Positions 1 through 6,031 of a stretch of DNA of 28,915 bases are shown piece by piece. The notes below the pieces were generated by a model. The model saw only the letters and a program-made list of their open reading frames with translations. It was not told the DNA's origin and searched no databases. Position 1 is the first letter of the stretch. The number at the start of each line of letters is the position of its first letter. The translations under genes and the position numbers were made by a program. This DNA is from JBBKXR01 sp037969585. Lineage in GTDB: Bacteria > Verrucomicrobiota > Verrucomicrobiia > Verrucomicrobiales > DEV007. Location of the stretch: assembly GCA_037969585.1 (NCBI GenBank), contig JBBKXR010000147.1, positions 1 to 28,915 of the forward strand, written 5' to 3'.

Positions 1-398
1 GTGCCGGGGGCAAGGGGGCGGTCACCAAATTATGGGAAACGAACCGTCTGAAAACGAAATTCAGTTCGGCGACAGTCATCGATGACCATGCCTACGGGCT
101 CGATGAAGGGATCTTTGCCTGCATCGATCTGAGCGATGGCTCGAAGGTGTGGAAAGGCGGACGCTATGGCTTCGGTCAGCAGTTGTTGATCAACGGTGAT
201 ACGTTTCTTGTGCAGACGGAGCGGGGCAAGGTGGTGCTGCTGGCGGCGACGCCGGATGGGCATCAGGAGCTGGGTGAGTTAGCCGGCTTGGAAAATTCCG
301 GCGGCACGTCGTGGAATCCGCCGACGCTGGCGGGGCGCTACCTTCTGCTGCGCAATGACCGCGAGGCGGTATGCTATTTTCTAGGAGCTAGGAGCTAG
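1..398 (+). CDS. PQQ-like beta-propeller protein, C-terminal part
   Basis: This gene enters from outside the window; its reading frame begins at base 3 and ends at a TAG at 396-398. About 131 C-terminal residues are visible. They repeat the pattern of PQQ/BamB-type propeller blades: a short beta strand with 'LWET', then 'VIDDHAYG', 'GIFACIDLSDGSKVWKG' and later 'LAGRYLLLRND'. The string of small strands ending in 'D(L)xxGxxVW' is characteristic of the outer-membrane-assembly-like or PQQ-dependent propeller repeats that are common in secreted Verrucomicrobia and Planctomycetes proteins. No cofactor ligands or N-terminal signal can be judged because the start is missing. The last residues (GARS) are encoded by a tandem 7-bp repeat, so the natural C-terminus was probably slightly shorter or different. 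It converges on the operon at 395-1733. Exact function is unknown. Confidence 0.75.
   Translation, partial: AGGKGAVTKLWETNRLKTKFSSATVIDDHAYGLDEGIFACIDLSDGSKVWKGGRYGFGQQLLINGDTFLVQTERGKVVLLAATPDGHQELGELAGLENSGGTSWNPPTLAGRYLLLRNDREAVCYFLGARS
382..398. repeat. Degenerate 7-bp tandem repeat at convergent gene junction
   Basis: Two perfect copies of TAGGAGC (382-388, 389-395) are followed by a third partial unit starting TAG. The CTAG at 395-398 supplies the stop codon of the plus-strand propeller gene (396-398) and of the minus-strand gene (395-397) at once. Related 7-bp repeats occur at 17956, 23016 and 25343. Confidence 0.7.
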
Positions 399-805
399 TT
401 GGCTGGCGATCCGGTGACGCCGTTTTCTTTGCGCCATTGGGCGAGGCGTTTATCCAGTTTTTGGTTCTGCTCGACGGTCAGGAACTCGCTGATTTGCGGC
501 ATGAATTCTTCGACGAAAAGGCGGTCGGTTTCCTCGTTGTAGTCACGGCGAAGTTGCCAGCGTTTTTTGAGCCCTTCGCCAATAATGGGCTCGATCTTCT
601 CGCGTTGTTCGGGCGTGAGATCGAGGTATTTCTGAAAGTGGTTGGTGACGAATTGCTGCGACTCTTCGCTCTGCCAATTGCTAGTCTTGCGGTCGATGTT
701 GATCGCCAGTGCAAGAGCGAAAATCGCGCCGGCGACGAAGCCGATGCCGAGGAGGGTGAAGATGCCGCAGCCGAAGCCGAGCCGTTTCTTAAATTTGGAA
801 GCCAC
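395..805 (-). CDS. Membrane-anchored Spy/CpxP-like (LTxxQ) periplasmic protein
   Basis: The product is a 136-residue protein. Residues 1-10 are basic, residues 11-35 form one glycine/alanine-rich membrane segment, and the rest is a highly charged all-helical domain predicted to face the periplasm. Two LTxxQ signatures, LTPEQ at 63-67 and LTVEQ at 109-113, are the hallmark of the Spy/CpxP/CnrX/ZraP group of periplasmic stress chaperones and metal sensors. The length fits that group. No histidine cluster is present, so metal sensing is not shown by the sequence. It is the last gene of a minus-strand operon, 17 bp behind the putative anti-sigma gene. By analogy with CnrY-CnrX-CnrH it may deliver an envelope signal to the anti-sigma factor; that is inference. 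Its stop codon overlaps the 7-bp repeat and the stop of the convergent gene. Confidence 0.72.
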   Translation of the reverse strand: MASKFKKRLGFGCGIFTLLGIGFVAGAIFALALAINIDRKTSNWQSEESQQFVTNHFQKYLDLTPEQREKIEPIIGEGLKKRWQLRRDYNEETDRLFVEEFMPQISEFLTVEQNQKLDKRLAQWRKENGVTGSPAN

Positions 806-822
806 TTGTTAGATGCAGTGAA

Positions 823-1161
823 TTATTCGCCGACGCCGAAGGGAAGGTAGGACGTCAGGTGCTGAAACAGGCTGCCAAGATCGGAGTCGAGGTGAATATT
901 GAGCCCGTTGGCGACAACGAACCACACGGCGAGTCCGGCAACAACGGGAGCGGCTCCGGCGGCTCCGCCCCACAGCCAGGTGAGGGCTTCATCCCACAAG
1001 CTGCCGGCGGGTGTGACGCCTTCCCGGCGTAGGTCGGCGAGATGGGCGGAGAGGCGGGTGCCGAAGCCGAACTCGGCTCGACTGGTGTCGGGCTGGTAGT
1101 CGCGAGCGAGAGCGAGGGTGGCCTCGAAGTCGTCGGACGGTGTGTCGCTTGGCGTGCTCAT
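823..1161 (-). CDS. Single-span membrane protein, candidate anti-sigma factor
   Basis: The product is a 112-residue protein with a hydrophilic, acidic N-terminal part (1-55), one membrane segment at about 64-86 and a short tail. There is no recognised zinc-binding anti-sigma motif (HxxxCxxC) and I do not recognise the family. Its ATG overlaps the TGA of the ECF sigma gene by the ATGA at 1158-1161, so the two are translationally coupled. A cytoplasmic N-terminus plus one transmembrane helix directly behind an ECF sigma gene is the usual layout of an anti-sigma factor, and the following gene encodes a periplasmic LTxxQ protein. The anti-sigma role is inferred from context and topology only. Confidence 0.6.
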   Translation of the reverse strand: MSTPSDTPSDDFEATLALARDYQPDTSRAEFGFGTRLSAHLADLRREGVTPAGSLWDEALTWLWGGAAGAAPVVAGLAVWFVVANGLNIHLDSDLGSLFQHLTSYLPFGVGE

Positions 1162-1733
1162 GATGTTGATGGCTTGCGTTGACGCTGATAAATTTCGCGC
1201 ATCTTATGGCGGGCGCGATGGGCGCGGACTTTGACGTTGGATTCGCTCCAACCGGTCAGGGCGGCGGTTTCTTTGACAGTTTTTTCCTCGAGTTCCATCA
1301 GGGTAATGATGAGTCGTTCCTTGTCGTTGAGTTCGGTGAGAATGCGATCGATGATTTCCCAGGCGTCGCGGCGTTTGTGGATTTGTTGATCGGTGGTATC
1401 GGCGCTGTCGGCGTAAAGATCGGCGGGAGAATTTTCGACAAGGACTTCGTTTTCTCTTCGTTTGCGATGTTTGCGTAAAAAATCGTAGCAGGTGCGGATG
1501 GTGATGGTCATGAACCAGTGTTCGAAGGGGGCGTCGGCGCGGTAGCTTTTCAGGCCTTTCCAAGCGCGGATGAATATGTCCTGGGCGAGATCTTCGAGTT
1601 CGGCGCGTCCGCGGGCATAGCGTGAGGCGGTGGCAAATACCCGGGAGCGATAGCGTTCGGCCAACTCGGCGAATGCCGAATCGTTACCATCGAGGGCTTT
1701 GCGGACCAACTCGCCATCTTCGTCCTCTGACAC
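1158..1733 (-). CDS. ECF-type RNA polymerase sigma factor (RpoE family)
   Basis: The product is a 191-residue protein with the two ECF sigma domains. Region 2 (about 15-85) includes 'ELEDLAQDIFIRAWKGL' and the aromatic 'FEHWFMTITIRTCYDFLRK' segment that melts and binds the -10 element. Region 4 (about 125-180) ends in a helix-turn-helix, 'KETAALTGWSESNVKVRAHRARHKMRE'. The chosen start is a GTG at 1731-1733; GAGG lies only 1-2 bases before it, which is too close for a normal ribosome site, so the true start could be a nearby alternative codon, but no upstream in-frame ATG exists before a stop. It heads an operon with a putative anti-sigma gene (ATGA overlap) and an LTxxQ protein. A candidate self-recognised promoter lies at 1853-1879. 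Target genes are unknown. Confidence 0.88.
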   Translation of the reverse strand: MSEDEDGELVRKALDGNDSAFAELAERYRSRVFATASRYARGRAELEDLAQDIFIRAWKGLKSYRADAPFEHWFMTITIRTCYDFLRKHRKRRENEVLVENSPADLYADSADTTDQQIHKRRDAWEIIDRILTELNDKERLIITLMELEEKTVKETAALTGWSESNVKVRAHRARHKMREIYQRQRKPSTS

Positions 1734-1852
1734 TCCTCTGGTGTTACGAAATCATCAGGCAAAGGCAAAGCCCGGAAATCGAAAGAATACGGTGGGTTGC
1801 TTTGTCATCAGGGGGCATGGGTTAGTGGTTTGGGTTCTTTCATCTTGGGAAA

Positions 1853-1879
1853 GACGCCCGCAGTTGGCAGCGGGTTACA
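1853..1879 (-). promoter_or_regulatory. Candidate ECF-type promoter for the sigma operon
   Basis: Read on the minus strand, TGTAACC (1879-1873) is followed by exactly 16 bases and then CGTC (1856-1853). A -35 element containing AAC and a -10 element CGTC at 16-bp spacing are common in promoters recognised by ECF sigma factors, which frequently activate their own operons. The site lies about 120 bp before the sigma gene. This is a match by eye only. Confidence 0.3.
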
Positions 1880-1909
1880 AGATTCTTCGATTGCTCGGTG
1901 CCCGGGTAC

Positions 1910-1941
1910 AAAAAAAAGGGCGGTCGCAAAATGCGCCGCCC
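1910..1941 (-). terminator. Intrinsic terminator, minus strand
   Basis: On the minus strand a GC-rich stem is formed by 1941-1936 with 1923-1918 (GGGCGG arms), extended by a 3-bp CGC/GCG inner stem around an A/T loop, and it is followed directly by eight T residues (1917-1910). It would end transcription coming from the ECF/small-gene pair at 2282-3108 or from a small RNA just upstream. Confidence 0.75.
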
Positions 1942-2036
1942 CGAGGGAAGAAAGGGTGACCGTCAGCGCCGGATCTGAGGAACCGTGGAGTATGACCACG
2001 ACACTGACGGTCGGTATTGCTCAAGTCCGAAGACTT
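1910..2036 (-). ncRNA. Candidate small structured RNA or terminated leader
   Basis: Reading the minus strand, three structures lie in a row. First, a 5-bp hairpin closed by a UUCG tetraloop (2036-2023, AAGTC/GACTT). Second, a 9-bp stem (GACCGTCAG arms at 2012-2004 and 1966-1958) that encloses a smaller 5-bp hairpin (CGTGG/CCACG, 2000-1984). Third, the intrinsic terminator at 1941-1910. Nested helices, a stable tetraloop and a T-tract tail within 127 bases, and no plausible reading frame, suggest a transcribed structured RNA. It could be a stand-alone small RNA, the 3' end of the mRNA of the upstream sigma operon, or a leader. It does not match SRP RNA, tmRNA or RNase P signatures that I know. 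No convincing promoter was found. Confidence 0.35.
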
Positions 2037-2281
2037 TTGCAAAGGGATGCGGTGTGCTTTCGTGTGCGGCACCGGCTATTTGAAAATGGGGAGTTCTTTG
2101 TGGGGAGGTAGGGCTGAGTTCGGGGAGAAAGTGAGATATGCGACGATTTGGTTAGCTAAGGCCTTGCTTGAATCGGGGGGGATCCCTGTCTTAACACCCC
2201 AAACCGTCGCCGAATCGGGTAGTCATAGCTTTAGACTCGGAGGTGGGTGGTAAAGTCACAGCTTTCAGATCTTTTTTAGAA

Positions 2282-2518
2282 TTATTTCAAGCGGTTGTGG
2301 TGGACATATTCGGACTGGACGCGTGCCATGATTTTCCCAATTCTCCGGGCGGCGGCAGCTTCTGCTTGCGCGGCTCTGATGGCGCGCGTGATACGGGTTG
2401 CGGAAGCTGTAGACTGTCCCTCGCTCAGATTGCGGTCGGGGAAGCCGTGTCCGCTCGAAATTCCGAGCATGGCGGCCACTTCGCTCTCGGCGGCAGAAAA
2501 TTGTTCTTCGGTGATCAT
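2282..2518 (-). CDS. Small soluble protein co-encoded with an ECF sigma factor
   Basis: The product is a 78-residue, alanine- and charge-rich helical protein with no membrane segment, signal peptide or cysteine. The start ATG overlaps the stop of the sigma gene in an ATGA (2515-2518), the usual sign of translational coupling, which is the main support for its being a real gene. I do not recognise a family. The position is where an anti-sigma factor is often encoded, but the protein lacks the transmembrane helix and zinc motif of classical ones. It may be a soluble partner or regulator of the sigma factor; function is unknown. Confidence 0.55.
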   Translation of the reverse strand: MITEEQFSAAESEVAAMLGISSGHGFPDRNLSEGQSTASATRITRAIRAAQAEAAAARRIGKIMARVQSEYVHHNRLK

Positions 2519-3108
2519 GGCTGCGGAGTATCTCCTCGGGTGGGCTTGACGCCTTTGGTTTCGGCCAGTTCGCTGTAGAGCTCTTTGAAATGTTCCATCG
2601 CCCGGTAGAGTCGCATTTTGGTGGCGCTCAGACCGATATCAAGCACCTCGGCCATCTGATCGAGGCTGAGATCGGAAATGAAACGCAGCACGATGATTTG
2701 TTGTTCTTCGGGTCGCATGTCGGCGAGCGCTTCGCGGACCATCTCGTTGGGACCGTGTGCGGCGGAAGCATTGGCGCCGATGGCTTCGACTTCGGCGGTG
2801 ATCTCCTCGCTGACGCTTTCCATCCGTTCGCGGCGGGTAGCGAGGGTCTTGCGTCTGCCGAGACAGAGATTGTAGACGATGCGAAACAGCCAGGTCTTGA
2901 ATGCCGAACGCCCCTGGAACTGATGGATCTTGTGAAAAACCCTGAGAAACGCGTCTTGAGAAACTTCTTCGGCGTCTTGAGTGTTTCCGAGCATTTTCAT
3001 GCAGGTGCTGAACACGAGGCCTTCGTATCGACGCACGAGTTCTTGATAAGCGTCGAGGCAGTCGGGTAATTCTTCCTGACACCTCGCCACCAAGTTCTCG
3101 TCTGCCAT
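2515..3108 (-). CDS. ECF-type RNA polymerase sigma factor
   Basis: The product is 197 residues from the ATG at 3108. Region 2 runs from about 17 to 85 ('YEGLVFSTCMKMLGNTQDAEEVSQDAFLRVF' is the classic ECF region 2.1-2.2, followed by 'AFKTWLFRIVYNLCLGRRK'). A linker rich in glutamate and alanine follows, and region 4 ('LADMRPEEQQIIVLRFISDLSLDQMAEVLDIG' plus 'SATKMRLYRAMEHF') contains the recognition helix. An in-frame ATG at 3195 would add 29 residues unlike any sigma factor and sits on the T-tract of the ahcY terminator, so 3108 is preferred although no clear ribosome site precedes it. It is coupled to a 78-residue protein. This is distinct from the first ECF sigma factor 0.8 kb away. Confidence 0.88.
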   Translation of the reverse strand: MADENLVARCQEELPDCLDAYQELVRRYEGLVFSTCMKMLGNTQDAEEVSQDAFLRVFHKIHQFQGRSAFKTWLFRIVYNLCLGRRKTLATRRERMESVSEEITAEVEAIGANASAAHGPNEMVREALADMRPEEQQIIVLRFISDLSLDQMAEVLDIGLSATKMRLYRAMEHFKELYSELAETKGVKPTRGDTPQP

Positions 3109-3195
3109 CGGGTCGGGCGTCGTTGTCTGGTTAGCTTGGTCCACAGTTCTCGATCTTTGGATACCAGTTGGCTGTGCAAAAGTCACTATGGTCAT

Positions 3196-3229
3196 AAAAA
3201 AACCCGCACCGCATCGAAATGCGGGCGGG
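3196..3229 (-). terminator. Intrinsic terminator of metK-ahcY
   Basis: The minus strand forms a 5-bp plus 6-bp stem with one bulged base (arms 3229-3219 and 3214-3203) around a four-base loop, followed by seven T residues (3202-3196). It lies 64 bp after the ahcY stop codon and ends exactly where the longest open frame of the next sigma gene would begin. Confidence 0.85.
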
Positions 3230-3292
3230 CTGTTAATGATTAACCGCTGCTGAAAAACAGGTAAACGATGAGCGGCCTAAGCCGATCAACGC

Positions 3293-4720
3293 TTAGTAGC
3301 GGTAGTGTGCCGGCTTGTAAGGGCCTTCGACTTTGACGCCGATATAATCTGCTTGCTCAGGCGTGAGTTTAGTCAGCTTGGCGCCGACTTTTTCGAGATG
3401 CAGACGGGCGACTTCTTCGTCGAGTTCTTTGGAAAGAACAGTGACGCCGGGCTTGTTGCCCTCGCGGTTTGCCCACAAATCGATCTGCGCCAGCGTCTGG
3501 TTGGTGAAGCTGTTACTCATCACGAAACTCGGGTGGCCGGTGGCGCAGCCGAGATTCACGAGGCGGCCTTCGGCGAGCAAGTAGAGCTGATGGCCGTCTT
3601 CGAAGGTGTACTGGTCGACCTGCGGTTTAACTTCGACTTTGGTGACGCCGGCGAGTTTGTTGAGCGGCTCGACTTGGATCTCGTTGTCGAAGTGACCGAT
3701 GTTGCAGACGATGGCCTGGTCTTTCATCTTCGTCAGATGTTCGAGGCGGATGATGTCGTAGTTGCCGGTGGTGGTGACGTAAATGTCGCCCCAGCCGAGG
3801 GTGTCTTCTACAGTTAGCACGCGGAAGCCTTCCATGGCGGCCTGGAGGGCGCAGATCGGATCGACTTCGGTGACGACGACCTGAGCACCTTGAGCGCGCA
3901 GCGCCTGAGCGCAGCCTTTGCCAACGTCGCCGTAGCCGCAAACAACGCCGACTTTGCCGGAGATCATGACGTCGGTGGCACGCTTGATGCCGTCGACGAG
4001 CGATTCACGGCAGCCGTAGAGGTTGTCGAACTTCGACTTGGTAACCGAGTCGTTGACGTTGATGGCGGGCACGCGAAGTTTGCCTTTTTCGTGCATTTCG
4101 TAGAGGCGATGCACACCGGTGGTGGTTTCTTCCGAAACGCCCTGCCAGTCTTTCAAGTAGTTGGTCCACTTGATAGGGTTCTCAGCGTTGATCTTTTTCA
4201 GCAGGTCTTTGATGACCTTCTCTTCGTGCGATCCGCTCTCGCTGTTGACCCAGCTGCTGTCGCCTTCTTCGAGGTCGGCGCCTTTGTGGATCAGAAGGGT
4301 GGCATCGCCGCCATCATCAACGATCAGCTGCGGGCCTGAACCGTCGGGCCAGGTGAGGGCTTTTTCAGTGCAGTCCCAGTATTCTTCGAGGGTCTCGCCT
4401 TTCCATGCGAAAACCGGAATGCCGGCAGCGGCGATGGCGGCAGCGGCGTGGTCCTGAGTCGAGAAAATGTTGCATGAGCACCAGCGCACGTCAGCGCCGA
4501 GGTCGACCAGTGTCTCGATGAGCACGGCGGTCTGAATGGTCATGTGCAGCGAGCCCATGATGCGCACGCCGGCGAGTGGTTGTTCGGCGGCGTATTTTTT
4601 ACGGGTCGCCATCAGGCCGGGCATTTCGTGCTCGGCGATGGAGATTTCTTTTCTTCCAAAATCAGCCAGGCTGATGTCGGCGACGTGGTAGTCGGTGGTT
4701 TCGATTGTGTCGGTGCTCAT
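3293..4720 (-). CDS. ahcY: Adenosylhomocysteinase (SAH hydrolase)
   Basis: This cytoplasmic NAD-dependent enzyme splits S-adenosylhomocysteine into homocysteine and adenosine, removing the inhibitory by-product of methyltransferases. The 475 residues match the family length for the form with the extra internal segment. Visible signatures are 'SLHMTIQTAVLIETL' (57-71), 'NVNDSVTKSKFDN' (221-233) around the catalytic lysine and aspartate, the NAD Rossmann motif 'CGYGDVGKG' (261-269), and the conserved C-terminus ending 'KPAHYRY', which reaches into the partner subunit. It is the second gene of a metK-ahcY operon, 41 bp behind metK, and has its own strong terminator. Linkage to an ArsR-methyltransferase regulator suggests control by SAH or SAM levels. 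Confidence 0.98.
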   Translation of the reverse strand: MSTDTIETTDYHVADISLADFGRKEISIAEHEMPGLMATRKKYAAEQPLAGVRIMGSLHMTIQTAVLIETLVDLGADVRWCSCNIFSTQDHAAAAIAAAGIPVFAWKGETLEEYWDCTEKALTWPDGSGPQLIVDDGGDATLLIHKGADLEEGDSSWVNSESGSHEEKVIKDLLKKINAENPIKWTNYLKDWQGVSEETTTGVHRLYEMHEKGKLRVPAINVNDSVTKSKFDNLYGCRESLVDGIKRATDVMISGKVGVVCGYGDVGKGCAQALRAQGAQVVVTEVDPICALQAAMEGFRVLTVEDTLGWGDIYVTTTGNYDIIRLEHLTKMKDQAIVCNIGHFDNEIQVEPLNKLAGVTKVEVKPQVDQYTFEDGHQLYLLAEGRLVNLGCATGHPSFVMSNSFTNQTLAQIDLWANREGNKPGVTVLSKELDEEVARLHLEKVGAKLTKLTPEQADYIGVKVEGPYKPAHYRY

Positions 4721-4761
4721 TTTCTAATCGGGGTTGAATGTTCGGTTTCTAAAATTTGGGA

Positions 4762-5967
4762 TCAGGCGCAGGCCGATTTAAGGGCGTCGACCTTGTCTGT
4801 CTTCTCCCAGGTCAAGAAGTCACTCTCCGCCTCGCGACCGAAGTGGCCGTAGTTGGTGGTCTTACGATAGATCGGGCGAAGCAGATTCAACTGGCTGATG
4901 ATATCGGCGGGTTTGAACGAGAATACTTCGTTCACAGCGGCTTCAATTTTGGCTTCGTCGACGGTGTTGGTGCCAAAGGTGTCAACCGACAGCGAGACCG
5001 GCTCGGGGAAGCCGATGGCGTAGGCGGTCTGTAGTTCGCAGCGATCAGCGAGGCCGGCGGCGACAATGTTTTTCGCTACCCAGCGACACATGTAAGCGGC
5101 GGAGCGGTCAACTTTTGACGGATCTTTGCCGGAGAATGCGCCGCCACCGTGACGGCCCATGCCGCCGTAGGTATCGACGATGATTTTGCGTCCTGTCAGA
5201 CCGCAGTCACCTTCGGGACCGCCGATGACGAACAGGCCGGTCGGGTTGATGTGGTAGGCGGTGTCTTCGGTGAGCAAATCGCCGGGAAGGACTTTTTCGA
5301 TGAGGTCCTTCTTGAGGATCTCACGGATCTCGGCAGTAGAAATCTCCGCGGCGTGCATGGTCGAAACGACCACTGCGGTGATACGGTTTGGTTTGCCGTC
5401 GACATACTCGACTGAGACCTGAGTTTTTGAATCGGGACGCAGCCAGGTGTGGGTGCGATCCTTGCGCAACTGCGTGAGAGCTTCGCCGAGACGATGCGAG
5501 TAAGCAATCGCGGTGGGCATGAGCTCCGGCGTGTCGTTGCAGGCGTAACCGAACATGATGCCCTGATCGCCGGCGCCCTGTTCTGCGGTTTCCTTATCGT
5601 TGGCTGCCGCGGCGTCGACGCCCTGCGCGATGTCCGGCGACTGCTGGCCGAGCAGGTTCATGAAGAAAAAGCTCTGCGCGTCGAATTTGCAGGTGTAGCT
5701 GTAGTCGGTGCCGTCGGCGTACTCCGAGTCGTAGTTCATGCCCGAGAGGGTGCTCTTGATGAGCGCGTGCATGTCGTTGTCGGCGTGCGTGGTGATTTCG
5801 CCACCGACTGCAACCAGATTGTCTTTAACCATGGTTTCGCAAGCGACTCGCGAATTCGGGTCCTGTTCGAGACAGGCATCGAGGATGGTGTCGGAGATGG
5901 TGTCACAAACTTTGTCGGGATGACCTTCGGTGACGGACTCGGAAGAAAAGATGTAGCTGGAGGCCAT
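4762..5967 (-). CDS. metK: S-adenosylmethionine synthetase (methionine adenosyltransferase)
   Basis: This enzyme makes S-adenosylmethionine from methionine and ATP in the cytoplasm. The 401 residues are close to the usual 380-400. Signatures seen are the N-terminal 'SSESVTEGHPDKVCD' with the catalytic histidine (H16), the ATP-binding 'GAGDQGIMFGY' (131-141) and the glycine-rich P-loop-like 'GGGAFSGKDPSKVDRSAAY' near 276-295. The start ATG at 5965-5967 gives the canonical N-terminus. It is the first gene of metK-ahcY, which joins SAM formation to SAH removal in one transcript. The 5' untranslated space is too short for a SAM riboswitch; control more likely runs through the divergent regulator and the dyad at 5988-6015. 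Confidence 0.98.
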   Translation of the reverse strand: MASSYIFSSESVTEGHPDKVCDTISDTILDACLEQDPNSRVACETMVKDNLVAVGGEITTHADNDMHALIKSTLSGMNYDSEYADGTDYSYTCKFDAQSFFFMNLLGQQSPDIAQGVDAAAANDKETAEQGAGDQGIMFGYACNDTPELMPTAIAYSHRLGEALTQLRKDRTHTWLRPDSKTQVSVEYVDGKPNRITAVVVSTMHAAEISTAEIREILKKDLIEKVLPGDLLTEDTAYHINPTGLFVIGGPEGDCGLTGRKIIVDTYGGMGRHGGGAFSGKDPSKVDRSAAYMCRWVAKNIVAAGLADRCELQTAYAIGFPEPVSLSVDTFGTNTVDEAKIEAAVNEVFSFKPADIISQLNLLRPIYRKTTNYGHFGREAESDFLTWEKTDKVDALKSACA

Positions 5968-5987
5968 AGTGTTCAGATAATTGCTAG

Positions 5988-6015
5988 ATATTTACAAATC
6001 GTGATACGTTGATAT
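5988..6015. promoter_or_regulatory. Imperfect 28-bp dyad, candidate operator of the SahR-like regulator
   Basis: Outer ATAT arms (5988-5991 and 6012-6015), AC/GT (5994-5995 and 6008-6009) and ATC/GAT (5998-6000 and 6003-6005) are symmetric, so 9 of 14 pairs match about the centre at 6001/6002. Matched blocks recur every five or so bases, as expected for a dimer contacting successive grooves. The dyad occupies the 64-bp gap between the metK start and the regulator start at 6032, so one bound dimer could repress both. A weak -35/-10 pair for the plus-strand gene (TTGCTA at 5981, GATACG at 6003) overlaps it. Confidence 0.45.
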
Positions 6016-6031
6016 GTTGCAGTTGGATGCC

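Larger units (their letters stand above)
1734..2281. other. Gene-free stretch between the two ECF operons
   Basis: About 550 bases hold no credible coding region: the short open frames here have no recognisable composition or start signal. The left third carries the ECF-type promoter candidate, the middle carries the terminator and the hairpin cluster, and 2040-2281 shows nothing that I can name. Confidence 0.6.

Noticed and set aside
5968..6031. SAM or SAH riboswitch upstream of metK or ahcY
   Set aside because: Only 64 bp separates metK from the divergent gene and 41 bp separates metK from ahcY. Neither gap has room for a promoter plus an aptamer, and no SAM or SAH aptamer motif is visible.
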